A program made the position numbers and the translations under genes. The notes below the pieces were generated by a model that searched no databases, was not told where the DNA came from, and saw only the letters and a program-made list of their open reading frames with translations. A stretch of DNA of 64,000 nucleotides from Opitutia bacterium UBA7876 (lineage in GTDB: Bacteria > Verrucomicrobiota > Verrucomicrobiia > Opitutales > Seribacteraceae). The first letter of the stretch is position 1; each line of letters starts with the position of its first letter. Positions 55,734 through 63,679 of the stretch are shown one piece after another. The stretch is from contig DLRY01000047.1 in assembly GCA_002500665.1 (NCBI GenBank), forward strand, positions 25,602 through 89,601, read 5' to 3'.

Positions 55734-56861
55734 GTGACCGCCACCAAGAATATGGGCTTTGATGCCGTCGAGGAAGCTATTGCGGAAATAGCCAATGGCA
55801 AGATGGTCATTGTCACGGATGACGAATCAAGGGAGAACGAGGGAGATCTCGTAATGGCTGCTTCCAAGGTTACTCCGGAGGCGATCAACAGGATGATAGT
55901 TGATGGCCGGGGACTGATTTGCGTTCCCTTGTTGAGCAACCAGCTTACCCGCCTCGGCATTTCCAGCATGGTGCCTCACAACCGAGAGGCCCAACGGACC
56001 GACTTTACCGTGTCGGTGGATGCCGCTGAAGGCATTTCCACCGGAATCAGCGCCTACGACCGCTCGAGTACGATCCAGATCCTCTCCAACCCGAAAGGCA
56101 ACCCGGAGGATCTCGTCCAGCCCGGGCACGTATTCCCTTTGCGAGCTCGGTCAGGCGGGGTGCTGGAGAGGGCCGGTCATACCGAGGCCGCCGTGGACCT
56201 AGCCTCCCTTGCGGGCTTGCACCCGAGCGGAGTGATTTGCGAGATACTGAAGAAGGATGGAAGCATGGCTCGCTTGCCTGATTTGCGGAGGCTGAAGAAA
56301 AAGTGGGGGCTGAAGCTCATCTCCATTGCCTCCCTCATCGAGTATCGCCACCAGCGCGACCAGTTGATCGAAAAATTTTCCGAATCCGACTTTCCGACCA
56401 AGTTTGGTCGTTTCCGGCTCCATGCCTTCCAGAGCATCCTCGATGGAAGAATTCATTATGCCCTCACCCTTGGCAAGATCTCTGAGCGAGCCTCTACCCT
56501 TGTTCGCGTCCAGACCGCAAACGTCTTGAGCGACGCCCTTGGGTTGGACGAGGAAGAAGGCAGCCCCGGAATCATTGACCAAACCTTGCAGGCGATTTCC
56601 AGGAAAGGCTCCGGGGCCTTGCTTTACATGGAGCCACGCCGAGCGGATCCCCCGATTTCGGGCGATCTCGAAAAGCCCTGTGACGTCGAGGCTCTCGCCT
56701 CGGTCAAAATGGATTTTAGGGATTATGGGATTGGGGCCCAGATCCTGGTAGCCTTGGGGATCCGCAAGCTCAGCCTTCTCTCCCGTGACCGGAGAAAAGT
56801 TGTCGGGCTTGAGGGATATGGCCTGGAAATCAAGGATTACGTTCTATTGCCCAAGAAATGA
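55734..56861 (+). CDS. ribBA: 3,4-dihydroxy-2-butanone 4-phosphate synthase with degenerate GTP cyclohydrolase II domain
   Basis: 375 residues from GTG at 55734 (alternative ATG at 55752; neither has an evident ribosome site). The N-terminal half is a full RibB: DDESRENEGDLVMAA, GRGLICVPL, DFTVSVDAAEGISTGISAYDR and HTEAAVDLASLAGLHPSGV carry the expected acidic and His residues. The C-terminal half is homologous to GTP cyclohydrolase II (DFRDYGIGAQILVALGIRKL, GLEGYGLEI) but lacks the Zn-binding Cys triad: the region that is normally ECLTGD...LRCDC reads RVQTANVLSDALGLDEEEG. GCHII activity is therefore probably lost, and another ribA is likely elsewhere. It heads the ribBA-ribH-nusB operon. Confidence 0.93.
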   Translation: MTATKNMGFDAVEEAIAEIANGKMVIVTDDESRENEGDLVMAASKVTPEAINRMIVDGRGLICVPLLSNQLTRLGISSMVPHNREAQRTDFTVSVDAAEGISTGISAYDRSSTIQILSNPKGNPEDLVQPGHVFPLRARSGGVLERAGHTEAAVDLASLAGLHPSGVICEILKKDGSMARLPDLRRLKKKWGLKLISIASLIEYRHQRDQLIEKFSESDFPTKFGRFRLHAFQSILDGRIHYALTLGKISERASTLVRVQTANVLSDALGLDEEEGSPGIIDQTLQAISRKGSGALLYMEPRRADPPISGDLEKPCDVEALASVKMDFRDYGIGAQILVALGIRKLSLLSRDRRKVVGLEGYGLEIKDYVLLPKK

Positions 56862-57331
56862 GCGATCAATCTCCTAGCGACAAGGTCATCGATCCGCGGA
56901 GCTTTTCCTTCGGGGTGGTGGCGGCCCGTTACAACGAGTCCTTGGTGGAAGCCTTGCTGGAGCGGGTTACCTCTTCCCTTTGCGAGCATGGGCAACCAGC
57001 GGCCCTTGTTGTGGAGAGGGTGCCCGGATCTCATGAGATCCCCTCCGCCATGAGCCTTATGATCGAGGCTCGCCCCTTTTCCTGTCTAGTCGGCCTTGGG
57101 GTGGTGATCAAGGGGGCTACCTCCCATCATCATCTGGTGGCCGAGTCCGCAGGGCATGCCTTCCAGTCGCTTGTGGTCAAGCATGGCGTGCCGATCATCA
57201 ATGGTCTGGTGGTAACCGAGGACGAGGATTCCGCCGCCGAGCGGATTACTGGACGCTTGGATCGGGGAAGGGAATTTGCCAAAGCGGCATTGGAAATGGC
57301 TCAATTACGCGAAAAATGGACGAAGACCTGA
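56858..57331 (+). CDS. ribH: 6,7-dimethyl-8-ribityllumazine synthase
   Basis: 157 residues; its ATG overlaps the stop of ribBA (ATGA), so translation is coupled. Family motifs include VAARYNESLVEALL near 20-33, VERVPGSHEIP near 50-60, GVVIKGATSHHH near 80-91 and NGLVVTEDEDSAAER near 116-130. It condenses the RibB product (dihydroxybutanone phosphate) with the pyrimidine from the GTP branch, forming icosahedral or pentameric shells in the cytoplasm. Its position right after ribBA fits the pathway. Confidence 0.95.
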   Translation: MSDQSPSDKVIDPRSFSFGVVAARYNESLVEALLERVTSSLCEHGQPAALVVERVPGSHEIPSAMSLMIEARPFSCLVGLGVVIKGATSHHHLVAESAGHAFQSLVVKHGVPIINGLVVTEDEDSAAERITGRLDRGREFAKAALEMAQLREKWTKT

Positions 57332-57777
57332 TCATTAACCCGGAATGGAGTCAGCGCCGGCAAAACCGGGCCACTGCCTTTCGTTTTATTTTCCAATGGG
57401 AAATGAACCCTCCAGAAGACTTGAACGCCGAATATGCCGAGTTCGTTTCCCGGCTTGGCCGTGATGAGGAATTCTTTTCTTATGCAACCGAACTGGTTCA
57501 TGGCTTGATTGAAAAGATCGAGGTCATTGACTCGATTATAAGGGAACTGGTAACCAACTGGGAATTCTCCCGGATCGCAAAAGCGGACTTGGCCCTGTTG
57601 AGGGTTTCGCTCTTTGAGCTCAAGTACCGCCTGGACATCCCTCCCGTGGTGATTATCGACGAGACTCTGGAGATCAGCAAGGAGTTCTCGAGCGAAAATT
57701 CCCGCAAATTCCTCAATGGGGTACTCGACAAGGCCTTGTCAGTCATGCCGAGGCCGGCCCGCAAGCCCGCCATCTAG
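57316..57777 (+). CDS. nusB: Transcription antitermination factor NusB
   Basis: 153 residues overlapping the 3' end of ribH by 16 bases. The NusB fold is recognisable from RRQNRATAFRFIFQWEM at 14-30, the helix pattern around YATELVHGLIEKIEVID, and the closing PPVVIIDETLEISKEFSSENSRKFLNGVLDKAL. NusB with NusE (S10) binds the boxA of rRNA leaders. The ribH-nusB order is common in bacteria. The downstream dehydrogenase gene ends 5 bases away on the opposite strand. Confidence 0.93.
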   Translation: MDEDLIINPEWSQRRQNRATAFRFIFQWEMNPPEDLNAEYAEFVSRLGRDEEFFSYATELVHGLIEKIEVIDSIIRELVTNWEFSRIAKADLALLRVSLFELKYRLDIPPVVIIDETLEISKEFSSENSRKFLNGVLDKALSVMPRPARKPAI

Positions 57778-57782
57778 CCTCC

Positions 57783-59147
57783 CTACTCTTTGCCTATGGC
57801 AAACGCCCTGAAACCGGCTTTACGAAGGAGTTCGGGGTCGATCAGGTTTCTTCCGTCGAAAAAGTATGCGGGCTTGGACATCTTGTCGAAGACCCCATCG
57901 AAATCGATGTCCTTGAATTCATCCCATTCCGTCAACAAGGCGATGGCATGGGTGCCTTGGCAGGCTTCTTCGGCATCCCCACAGAAAGTTATCCGGCCGC
58001 TTGCCTCTTCCTCGGTCCATCCGAGGGAGTAGAGAATGGAGGTTGCCTTGACCTTCGGGTCGTAGATGCGCAGGTCCGCCTTCTCCTCAAGCAGGCGCTG
58101 GCAAACGGCAATGGCGGGAGACTCCCTTACGTCGTTGGTGTCCTTCTTGAAGGCGTAGCCCAGAATGGCGATGCTTTTCCCGGAAACGGTGTTGAACATG
58201 TTGTCTAAAATGCGGCCTACGAACCGCTCCTTCTGGTAGTCGTTCATCTCCACGACCTGAGACCAGTAGGAAGCGACCTCAGGGAGTCCAAAGTGACCGC
58301 AAAGGTAGGTGAGGTTTAGGATATCCTTTTGAAAGCAGGATCCGCCGAATCCTACCGAACTCTTGAGGAATTTGGGCCCGATCCTGGAATCGGTTCCGAT
58401 GGCCCGTGCTACCTCGTCGACGTCGGCTCCGGTCGCCTCGCAAAGGGCCGAGATGGCATTGATGCTGGAAATGCGCTGGGCCAGAAAAGCGTTGGCGGTG
58501 AGCTTCGAGAGCTCGGAAGACCATAGGTTGGTAGTGATGATGCTCTCTTCGGGGATCCAGTTGCGGTAGATTCCAGCGACTTGCTCCACTGCCTTGCGGC
58601 CCTCCTCATCCGTTCCGCCTCCGATCAACACCCGGTCGGGGTTTGCGAGATCGCGCATAGCCGTTCCCTCGGCCAGGAATTCCGGGTTGGACACGACCTG
58701 GTAGGCATGTCCATTGGGCGATTCGCTCAGGATTTCCTTGACCATGTGTGCCGTGCGAACGGGCACGGTCGATTTTTCCACCACAATCTTGTCCCCGCCT
58801 CCGACTTCAGCGATCCTCCGGGCGCACGATTCTACGTAACGCAAGTCGGCGGCTTGCCCTGCCCCGGACCCATAATCCTTTGTCGGGGTGTTTACGCTGA
58901 TGAATACGACGTCCGCCTCCTTGAGATTTTCGTCTATGTCGGTGGAAAAGAAAAGGTTTCTCCCGCGGGCCTCCTGGACGACCCCAAGCAGGCCCGGTTC
59001 GTAGATGGGGAGATCATCCGAGTTCCAGGCATCGATGCGTTCCTGGTTGAGGTCGACGACAGCAACCGTGAGATTCGGGCATTTCTGGGCGATCATCGCC
59101 ATGGTGGGCCCGCCCACATAGCCTGCGCCGATGCAACAAATCCTCAT
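57783..59147 (-). CDS. ugd: UDP-glucose 6-dehydrogenase, eukaryote-like type
   Basis: 454 residues from ATG at 59147, giving the N-terminus MRICCIGAGYVGGPTMAMIA; a longer in-frame start exists but would precede this Rossmann strand by 109 unrelated residues. The NAD-binding GAGYVGGPT, the catalytic loop GFGGSCFQKD with Cys271, and the central LTANAFLAQRISSINA are all present. It oxidises UDP-glucose to UDP-glucuronate for polysaccharide synthesis. The sequence resembles animal/plant UGDH more than typical E. coli Ugd (AWNSDDLPIYEPGL, DILNLTYLCGHFGLPEVASYW, NDYQKERFVGRILDNMFNTV). It is divergent from the hydrolase gene, with 78 bases between. Confidence 0.93.
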   Translation of the reverse strand: MRICCIGAGYVGGPTMAMIAQKCPNLTVAVVDLNQERIDAWNSDDLPIYEPGLLGVVQEARGRNLFFSTDIDENLKEADVVFISVNTPTKDYGSGAGQAADLRYVESCARRIAEVGGGDKIVVEKSTVPVRTAHMVKEILSESPNGHAYQVVSNPEFLAEGTAMRDLANPDRVLIGGGTDEEGRKAVEQVAGIYRNWIPEESIITTNLWSSELSKLTANAFLAQRISSINAISALCEATGADVDEVARAIGTDSRIGPKFLKSSVGFGGSCFQKDILNLTYLCGHFGLPEVASYWSQVVEMNDYQKERFVGRILDNMFNTVSGKSIAILGYAFKKDTNDVRESPAIAVCQRLLEEKADLRIYDPKVKATSILYSLGWTEEEASGRITFCGDAEEACQGTHAIALLTEWDEFKDIDFDGVFDKMSKPAYFFDGRNLIDPELLRKAGFRAFAIGKE

Positions 59148-59225
59148 AAGACCTAAAACCCTACCAATATATTTTGAATCTTGCGATTCCATAATGCGCG
59201 CCTCCATATATACGATTTTCTTCCA

Positions 59226-60041
59226 ATGCCAGATCTTCAGCCATTGATCCAGTTGCCTTGGGGCAGGCTCGCCCTCCTTTTCCTCTGCATCTATATATTT
59301 TTCGTCGCCCTGGCCTTCCTTTATGCCGACAAGATTCTTTTTCCCGCCCCAACTCCCCCAGCATGCCTGGAGAAAGAAGTGGACTTTTTCGTTTCCACCG
59401 AATCGGGAATCAGAATTGCCTGCGCCCGCAGAATACCGCAAGCACCCAAGGGGCCGGTTATTCTCTACAGTCACGGGAATGGGGAGGACCTAGGGCATAC
59501 CTTTGCGTTCCTCGATGAGGTTGCGGATAAGGGCTTCGAGATCATCGCCTACGATTATCCCGGCTACGGGGTTAGCGGAGGAGAGCCAGCCGAGGAAGGC
59601 TGTTACGAGGCGATCGAGGCCGTCTACCGGCATATGACCGGCGAACTGTCCATCGATCCTTCCAACGTCGTTCTCTGGGGTCGATCCCTCGGGACGGGGC
59701 CTTCCTGCCACTTGGCGGCGACCTCCCGCGTAGCGGGCATCTTGCTCGAAACCCCCTTCCTTTCCGCCTTTCGTACGCTCACGGAGATCCCCGTGCTGCC
59801 CTGGGACCGGTTCAGGAACCTTGAGAAGATTCCCGATATCCATTGCCCCTCCCTCGTCGTCCATGGAAACCTGGATGAGGTGATCCCCTTCCGGCACGGA
59901 AAAAAGGTTCACGAACTTTTGCCCGAGCCCAAGTCGTTCCTCGAGGTTGACGGTGCCCGCCATAACGATCTCAGGTATAAGGGGGGAGCCCGATACGAGG
60001 AGGTGGTCGGAGATTTTCTCGACCGTTTTATTCGTGGTTGA
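59226..60041 (+). CDS. Membrane-anchored alpha/beta hydrolase
   Basis: 271 residues from ATG at 59226 (a TTG at 59181 in frame would add 15). One N-terminal membrane helix (LALLFLCIYIFFVALAFLY) follows, then an alpha/beta hydrolase: YSHGNGED oxyanion region, YDYPGYGVSGG, nucleophile elbow WGRSLGTGPS with Ser154, then the acid HGNLDEVIPF and GARHND supplying His. It resembles the ABHD13/BEM46 serine hydrolase group, with no known substrate here. It is divergent from the UGDH gene. Confidence 0.85.
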   Translation: MPDLQPLIQLPWGRLALLFLCIYIFFVALAFLYADKILFPAPTPPACLEKEVDFFVSTESGIRIACARRIPQAPKGPVILYSHGNGEDLGHTFAFLDEVADKGFEIIAYDYPGYGVSGGEPAEEGCYEAIEAVYRHMTGELSIDPSNVVLWGRSLGTGPSCHLAATSRVAGILLETPFLSAFRTLTEIPVLPWDRFRNLEKIPDIHCPSLVVHGNLDEVIPFRHGKKVHELLPEPKSFLEVDGARHNDLRYKGGARYEEVVGDFLDRFIRG

Positions 60042-60131
60042 GCTTCTCCCATTTTGCTGGTATTGAACATATTCAGTTTTCAATAGTCCAATTATACGGA
60101 CGGAAAAATTATGGTGTGGAGGAAAATTTAA

Positions 60132-60914
60132 ATGCTGGGATTGAACCGCAGGGAGCGTAGGCTCTTCAGGCTTTCCGTGTTTGCCCATGGGCTTGGCGCC
60201 TTGGGGGTGGTCTTCTTCGGGTTTCTCCCGAGTTGCCGAAAGGAACCGGAAAAAGTACATGTTTTCGAGTTGGCGGCCGCTGCGCCCCTTCCCGTGCAAG
60301 CGGTTCCCACGCCTCAGCCTCCGGCTCCTCCCCCCCCTGTGGTGACTCCGCCTCCCAAGCCTCCTCCTCCGAAGGTCATTCCACCTGCTCCTCCGAAAGT
60401 ACCACCTCCGCCATCTCCCAAGAAAACTACGCCCAAAAAGAAATTACATAAGAAATCTACTCCCCCAAAGAAAGTTTCTTTCAGCGATTTCATCAAGGAT
60501 CGGCCCCAGCCCGCTCCGGTCAAGCCTGCTCCGGTCAAGCCCAAGCGCGCTCCGCGTATTGACGCGGCTAAGTACGATTTGCCCAAGATCAAGATCAAAG
60601 AGTCCCCCGGCAACGCCAGTCCGTCCGTCCCCGCATCCGTTCTTAACCGCTACCTGGCCCAGGTTAAGGCAAAGATGCAAAGGGTCTGGCAAGGCCTCGA
60701 GTCTTCCGCGGACCTTGGCTTTGGCGGGGAAGCTAGCCTTAGCTTCAGAATTTCCTCGGATGGTTCAATCATATCGGCTCGCCTTTCCCGTACCTCGGGA
60801 AACCGGACCTTGGACCAGCTCGTCCTGCGGGTCGGTCGCTCGGTAGGTAACGTCGGTAGTCCTCCGGGTGGTAAGCTGGATTCCGAACTTGAGCTAAATT
60901 TCAGCGCCAACTAG
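60132..60914 (+). CDS. TonB/TolA-like energy-transducer protein
   Basis: 260 residues from ATG at 60132, preceded by GGAGG eleven bases upstream. A single N-terminal hydrophobic helix (about 15-33) ends FGFLPSCRKE; the central part is a proline/lysine-rich linker (PPPPVVTPPPKPPPPKV) long enough to span the periplasm. The C-terminal 75 residues (from about VLNRYLAQVKAKMQRVWQG) match the TonB C-terminal domain, with LSFRISSDGSIISARLSRTSG. It would couple inner-membrane ExbBD/TolQR to outer-membrane receptors. No exbB/exbD lies nearby. An 11-base gap separates it from a small reading frame that looks like the start of a broken gene. Confidence 0.82.
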   Translation: MLGLNRRERRLFRLSVFAHGLGALGVVFFGFLPSCRKEPEKVHVFELAAAAPLPVQAVPTPQPPAPPPPVVTPPPKPPPPKVIPPAPPKVPPPPSPKKTTPKKKLHKKSTPPKKVSFSDFIKDRPQPAPVKPAPVKPKRAPRIDAAKYDLPKIKIKESPGNASPSVPASVLNRYLAQVKAKMQRVWQGLESSADLGFGGEASLSFRISSDGSIISARLSRTSGNRTLDQLVLRVGRSVGNVGSPPGGKLDSELELNFSAN

Positions 60915-60924
60915 TTTAGTCGCC

Positions 60925-61071
60925 ATGAAGTTTGACTGGAGGAGACCCCTTGCCCCCCTTCTATGCGTTTCAGGGCTCCTGCTTTGCCTGTCCAGCGACC
61001 CGGTTGTCGGGTTAGGCGTATTCCTCGTCGCCTTCGCCCTTGTCCTTGGCTTTTCCGGAGGCTCTTCCTAG
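60925..61071 (+). pseudogene. Possible remnant: signal-peptide start of a lost secreted protein
   Basis: 48 codons from ATG at 60925, 10 bases after the TonB-like stop. Residues 1-23 (MKFDWRRPLAPLLCVSGLLL) look like an authentic signal peptide, as expected for a TolB-like gene that often follows such a protein. The remainder overlaps the last 60 bases of ppk in antisense and has no family resemblance. It could also be a chance frame; no ribosome site is visible. Confidence 0.3.
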
Positions 61072-63177
61072 GTTTTCCTTCTCCCGGGCAAGGATGGATT
61101 CCTCGATCAGGCATTCCTGAACCGAATAGGCCTTTCTGCTACGCCGAGGTACCTTAAGGTACCTGCCGGTCTCTTTGAGCTCGGTGGCGTACTTGTTGTC
61201 GGCCATGTAGTCATCGAGCATTTGCAGAATCTGAGCCTCCTGTTTCTCTTCCTCCACGGGAAAGGCGATTTCCACGCGCCTGAAGAAGTTTCTGGGCATC
61301 CAGTCCGGGCTTCCCAGAAAGGTCCGTTGGCCCTTGGGGGCATTCTTGAAGTAAAAGACCCTGCTGTGCTCAAGAAAGCGACCGAGCAGGCTCCGGACCG
61401 TTACGTTCTCGCTCAATCCCTTCACTTGGGGCTTTAGGCCGCAGATTCCCCGTACCACTAGGTCGACCCTTACTCCGACTTGGGAGGCTGCATAGAGGGC
61501 GTCTATGCACTCGGGGTCGATCAGGCTGTTGACCTTGATGGCTATCCTCGCCTGCTTGCCCCGGTTAGCCGCCTTGGTTTCGTTTGCGATCAGGTCCAGC
61601 ATGGTTTGGTGAAAGTAGAAAGGGGCGACCAGAAGCCTCTTGAACCGGGGCTTTCGGGTATAGCCGGTCAGGGTGTTGAATAGGTTGGCTGCGTCCGATG
61701 TGTAGCTGGGCTTGGAGGTAAAGAGACTGAAATCAGTATAGGTCCTGGCCGTGCTCGGGTTGTAGTTGCCCGTTCCCAAGTGGGCGTACTTGCGGAGCTT
61801 GTTTTTTTCCCTTCTGACCACTAGGCAACACTTGCAATGGGTCTTCAGTCCCCTGAGCCCATACACCACGTGCACGCCCACTTCCTCCATCCGCCTCGAC
61901 CACTGGACGTTCGCCTCCTCATCAAAGCGGGCCTTGAGTTCGACAAGGGCCGTTACCTGCTTGCCGTTTCGGGCCGCATCCATAAGGGCCTTCACGATGG
62001 GCGAATCTCCGCTGGTGCGGTAAAGGGTGAGCTTGATCGCAAAGACCTCAGGGTCCTCGGCGGCCGACTTGAGGAAATCGACCACGGGGGAAAAGGAATC
62101 ATAGGGATGGTGCAGCAGGACGTCCTCTTTCGAGAGGGTCTGGAAGATCGATTTGCCGGTATTGGCGAATGCCTGCGGGATTCGGGCCTCGAAAGGAGTG
62201 AATTTAAGGTCCTGCCGTTCCAGCATGTCGGGCAGGCTCATCAAACGATACAGGTTGATGGGGCCATTGATGCGGATTACGTCTTGCTGGGAAAGGTTGA
62301 TCGAATGGAGGAGGTAATCGAGGATTTCCGGCTTCACCTCATCATCAATCTCAAGCCGTACGGCGGCTCCCTTGCGCAGGTTGTGAAGCTCTTCCTCGAT
62401 AGTGAGGAGTAAGTTCTCCACCTCTTCCTCATCGAAGTAGAGATGGCTGTTGCGGGTGATCCTGAAGGCCCATGCTCCCTCCTCGACGTGCCCCGGGAAA
62501 AGATCTCCCACGAAATGCCTTACTACCTCGCTGAGAAAAACGAAGGTCTCCTTCCCGCCCGGAACATTCTCGATCCGTACCAATCGTGGCAAAATCCGGG
62601 GAACGGGCACCACCGCCATCAGCGGCTTGGCGTTTTTCCGGCGTGAACTTCTGAGGGACACGATCAGGTTGAGGGACTTGTTGAGGATAAGGGGGAACGG
62701 ATGAGTCGGGTCGATCGCCAAGGGCGTGAGGACCGGATAGACTTCCCTCCTGAAATAGGCCCGCAGCCAGGAGAACTCGGGTTTGGTCAGCTTCTCCACC
62801 GACTTGAAGGAAATGCCCTCCTTTCGGAGGGCCGGCTGCAGCTCCTCTCTCCAGCACTTGTATTCCCGCTGGGACATTGCTTCGGCCTTCTTGCGCACCT
62901 CCTTAAGCAACGCTTGAGGGGAAGATCCGTCCAGGCTTGGCCGGGTAATGCCCGCGTCCACCTTTTGCATAAGGCCTGCCACCCGGATCTCATAGAATTG
63001 ATCCAGGTTCGAGCTTACGAAGGAGAGGAATCTGGTCCGCTCGAGTAGCGGATACTGGGTAGAGAAAGCCTGGTCAAGCACGCGCTCGTTGAACGCCAGC
63101 CAGCTCAGTTCCCGGTTAAAGTAGCGGGGACCGTCCTTGGCCGAGGGAAGCTTGCTGGAAGTAGCTCTGGGAGTCAT
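61012..63177 (-). CDS. ppk1: Polyphosphate kinase Ppk1
   Basis: 721 residues from ATG at 63177. The N-terminal domain shows YFNRELSWLAFNERVLDQA (19-37) and FYEIRVAGL near 61. The head and catalytic domains show the two active-site histidines: His447 in GLRGLKTHCK (autophosphorylated) and His604 in FLEHSRVFYF. GTGNYNPSTARTYTD and SPDWMPRNFFRRVE are other family signatures. It makes polyphosphate from ATP reversibly. The C-terminus (KAKDKGEGDEEYA) is acidic and variable. A strong promoter lies just upstream with a very short leader. The 3' end overlaps the remnant frame on the other strand. Confidence 0.96.
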   Translation of the reverse strand: MTPRATSSKLPSAKDGPRYFNRELSWLAFNERVLDQAFSTQYPLLERTRFLSFVSSNLDQFYEIRVAGLMQKVDAGITRPSLDGSSPQALLKEVRKKAEAMSQREYKCWREELQPALRKEGISFKSVEKLTKPEFSWLRAYFRREVYPVLTPLAIDPTHPFPLILNKSLNLIVSLRSSRRKNAKPLMAVVPVPRILPRLVRIENVPGGKETFVFLSEVVRHFVGDLFPGHVEEGAWAFRITRNSHLYFDEEEVENLLLTIEEELHNLRKGAAVRLEIDDEVKPEILDYLLHSINLSQQDVIRINGPINLYRLMSLPDMLERQDLKFTPFEARIPQAFANTGKSIFQTLSKEDVLLHHPYDSFSPVVDFLKSAAEDPEVFAIKLTLYRTSGDSPIVKALMDAARNGKQVTALVELKARFDEEANVQWSRRMEEVGVHVVYGLRGLKTHCKCCLVVRREKNKLRKYAHLGTGNYNPSTARTYTDFSLFTSKPSYTSDAANLFNTLTGYTRKPRFKRLLVAPFYFHQTMLDLIANETKAANRGKQARIAIKVNSLIDPECIDALYAASQVGVRVDLVVRGICGLKPQVKGLSENVTVRSLLGRFLEHSRVFYFKNAPKGQRTFLGSPDWMPRNFFRRVEIAFPVEEEKQEAQILQMLDDYMADNKYATELKETGRYLKVPRRSRKAYSVQECLIEESILAREKENLGRASGKAKDKGEGDEEYA

Positions 63178-63191
63178 CGGGGAATGGTTTT

Positions 63192-63219
63192 ATTATAGTC
63201 CGGTTTCAAGCACCGACAA
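63192..63219 (-). promoter_or_regulatory. Sigma70-type promoter of ppk1
   Basis: On the minus strand TTGTCG (63219-63214), a 16-base spacer and a perfect TATAAT (63197-63192). Start of transcription would fall near 63185, giving a leader of only about 8 bases before the ATG. Confidence 0.7.
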
Positions 63220-63246
63220 CGGAAAAGTCCTTTCCGTACGGCTTAC

Positions 63247-63275
63247 TTGACCTTTCCTGCCCTCTGGGCTATGAT
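63247..63275 (+). promoter_or_regulatory. Sigma70-type promoter of ssrA
   Basis: TTGACC (63247-63252), a 17-base spacer and TATGAT (63270-63275). The -35 matches five of six positions and the -10 matches five of six. The mature tmRNA begins 28 bases after the -10 box, so a short leader would be trimmed by RNase P. Confidence 0.85.
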
Positions 63276-63303
63276 TTTTTTTACTGATCTTTGAAACTTT
63301 GAT

Positions 63304-63679
63304 GGGGGTGTTCCGGATTCGACTGCAATGTGGAAAGTCCGGTTGCGCGCCGAGGATGATGCTTGGCCTCGCTAACAATGCATCAAACCATTACATGGCA
63401 AATCCAATGTAGTACCCTTCGAGCCTGAGCTCGAAGCTCTTGCAGCTTAAGTCTGCAACGTTCACAGTCTATCGACACCTGCTAGGTAGTCGGGGCGTCA
63501 AAAGGCAGGTAAAACCTCGGAGCGTTTGGTTGTCTATCGGAGGCTAAACGGCTGAAGACAACATCGGCTTGAAAGGTGTTCCTTCCTTAACCAAGCTTAA
63601 ATCAACAAGTGAACTACGCGCGTAGACGCCGGATCGGAAGTATTGCGGGACGCGGGTTCGATTCCCGCCACCTCCACCA
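63304..63679 (+). ncRNA. ssrA: tmRNA (transfer-messenger RNA)
   Basis: About 376 bases, one-piece type. The 5' end GGGGGTGTTCCGGATTCGAC is the classic tmRNA start; its first seven bases pair with CACCTCC at 63669-63675, followed by a discriminator A and an encoded CCA ending at 63679. The T-arm GCGGGTTCGATTCCCGC lies at 63653-63669. The tag reading frame ends in ALAA: reading back from TAA at 63448, 17 codons starting with GGC at 63397 give GKSNVVPFEPELEALAA. tmRNA with SmpB rescues stalled ribosomes and tags their products for proteolysis. The 3' end is also the insertion point of a recombinase-bearing element. Confidence 0.95.

Noticed and set aside
59148..59474. N-terminal extension of the UGDH frame
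   Set aside because: It precedes the Rossmann strand by 109 residues of no similarity and overlaps the divergent hydrolase gene.
63400..63414. tmRNA tag in the GCA frame (ANPM, stop)
   Set aside because: Too short and lacks the ALAA ending required for proteolysis.
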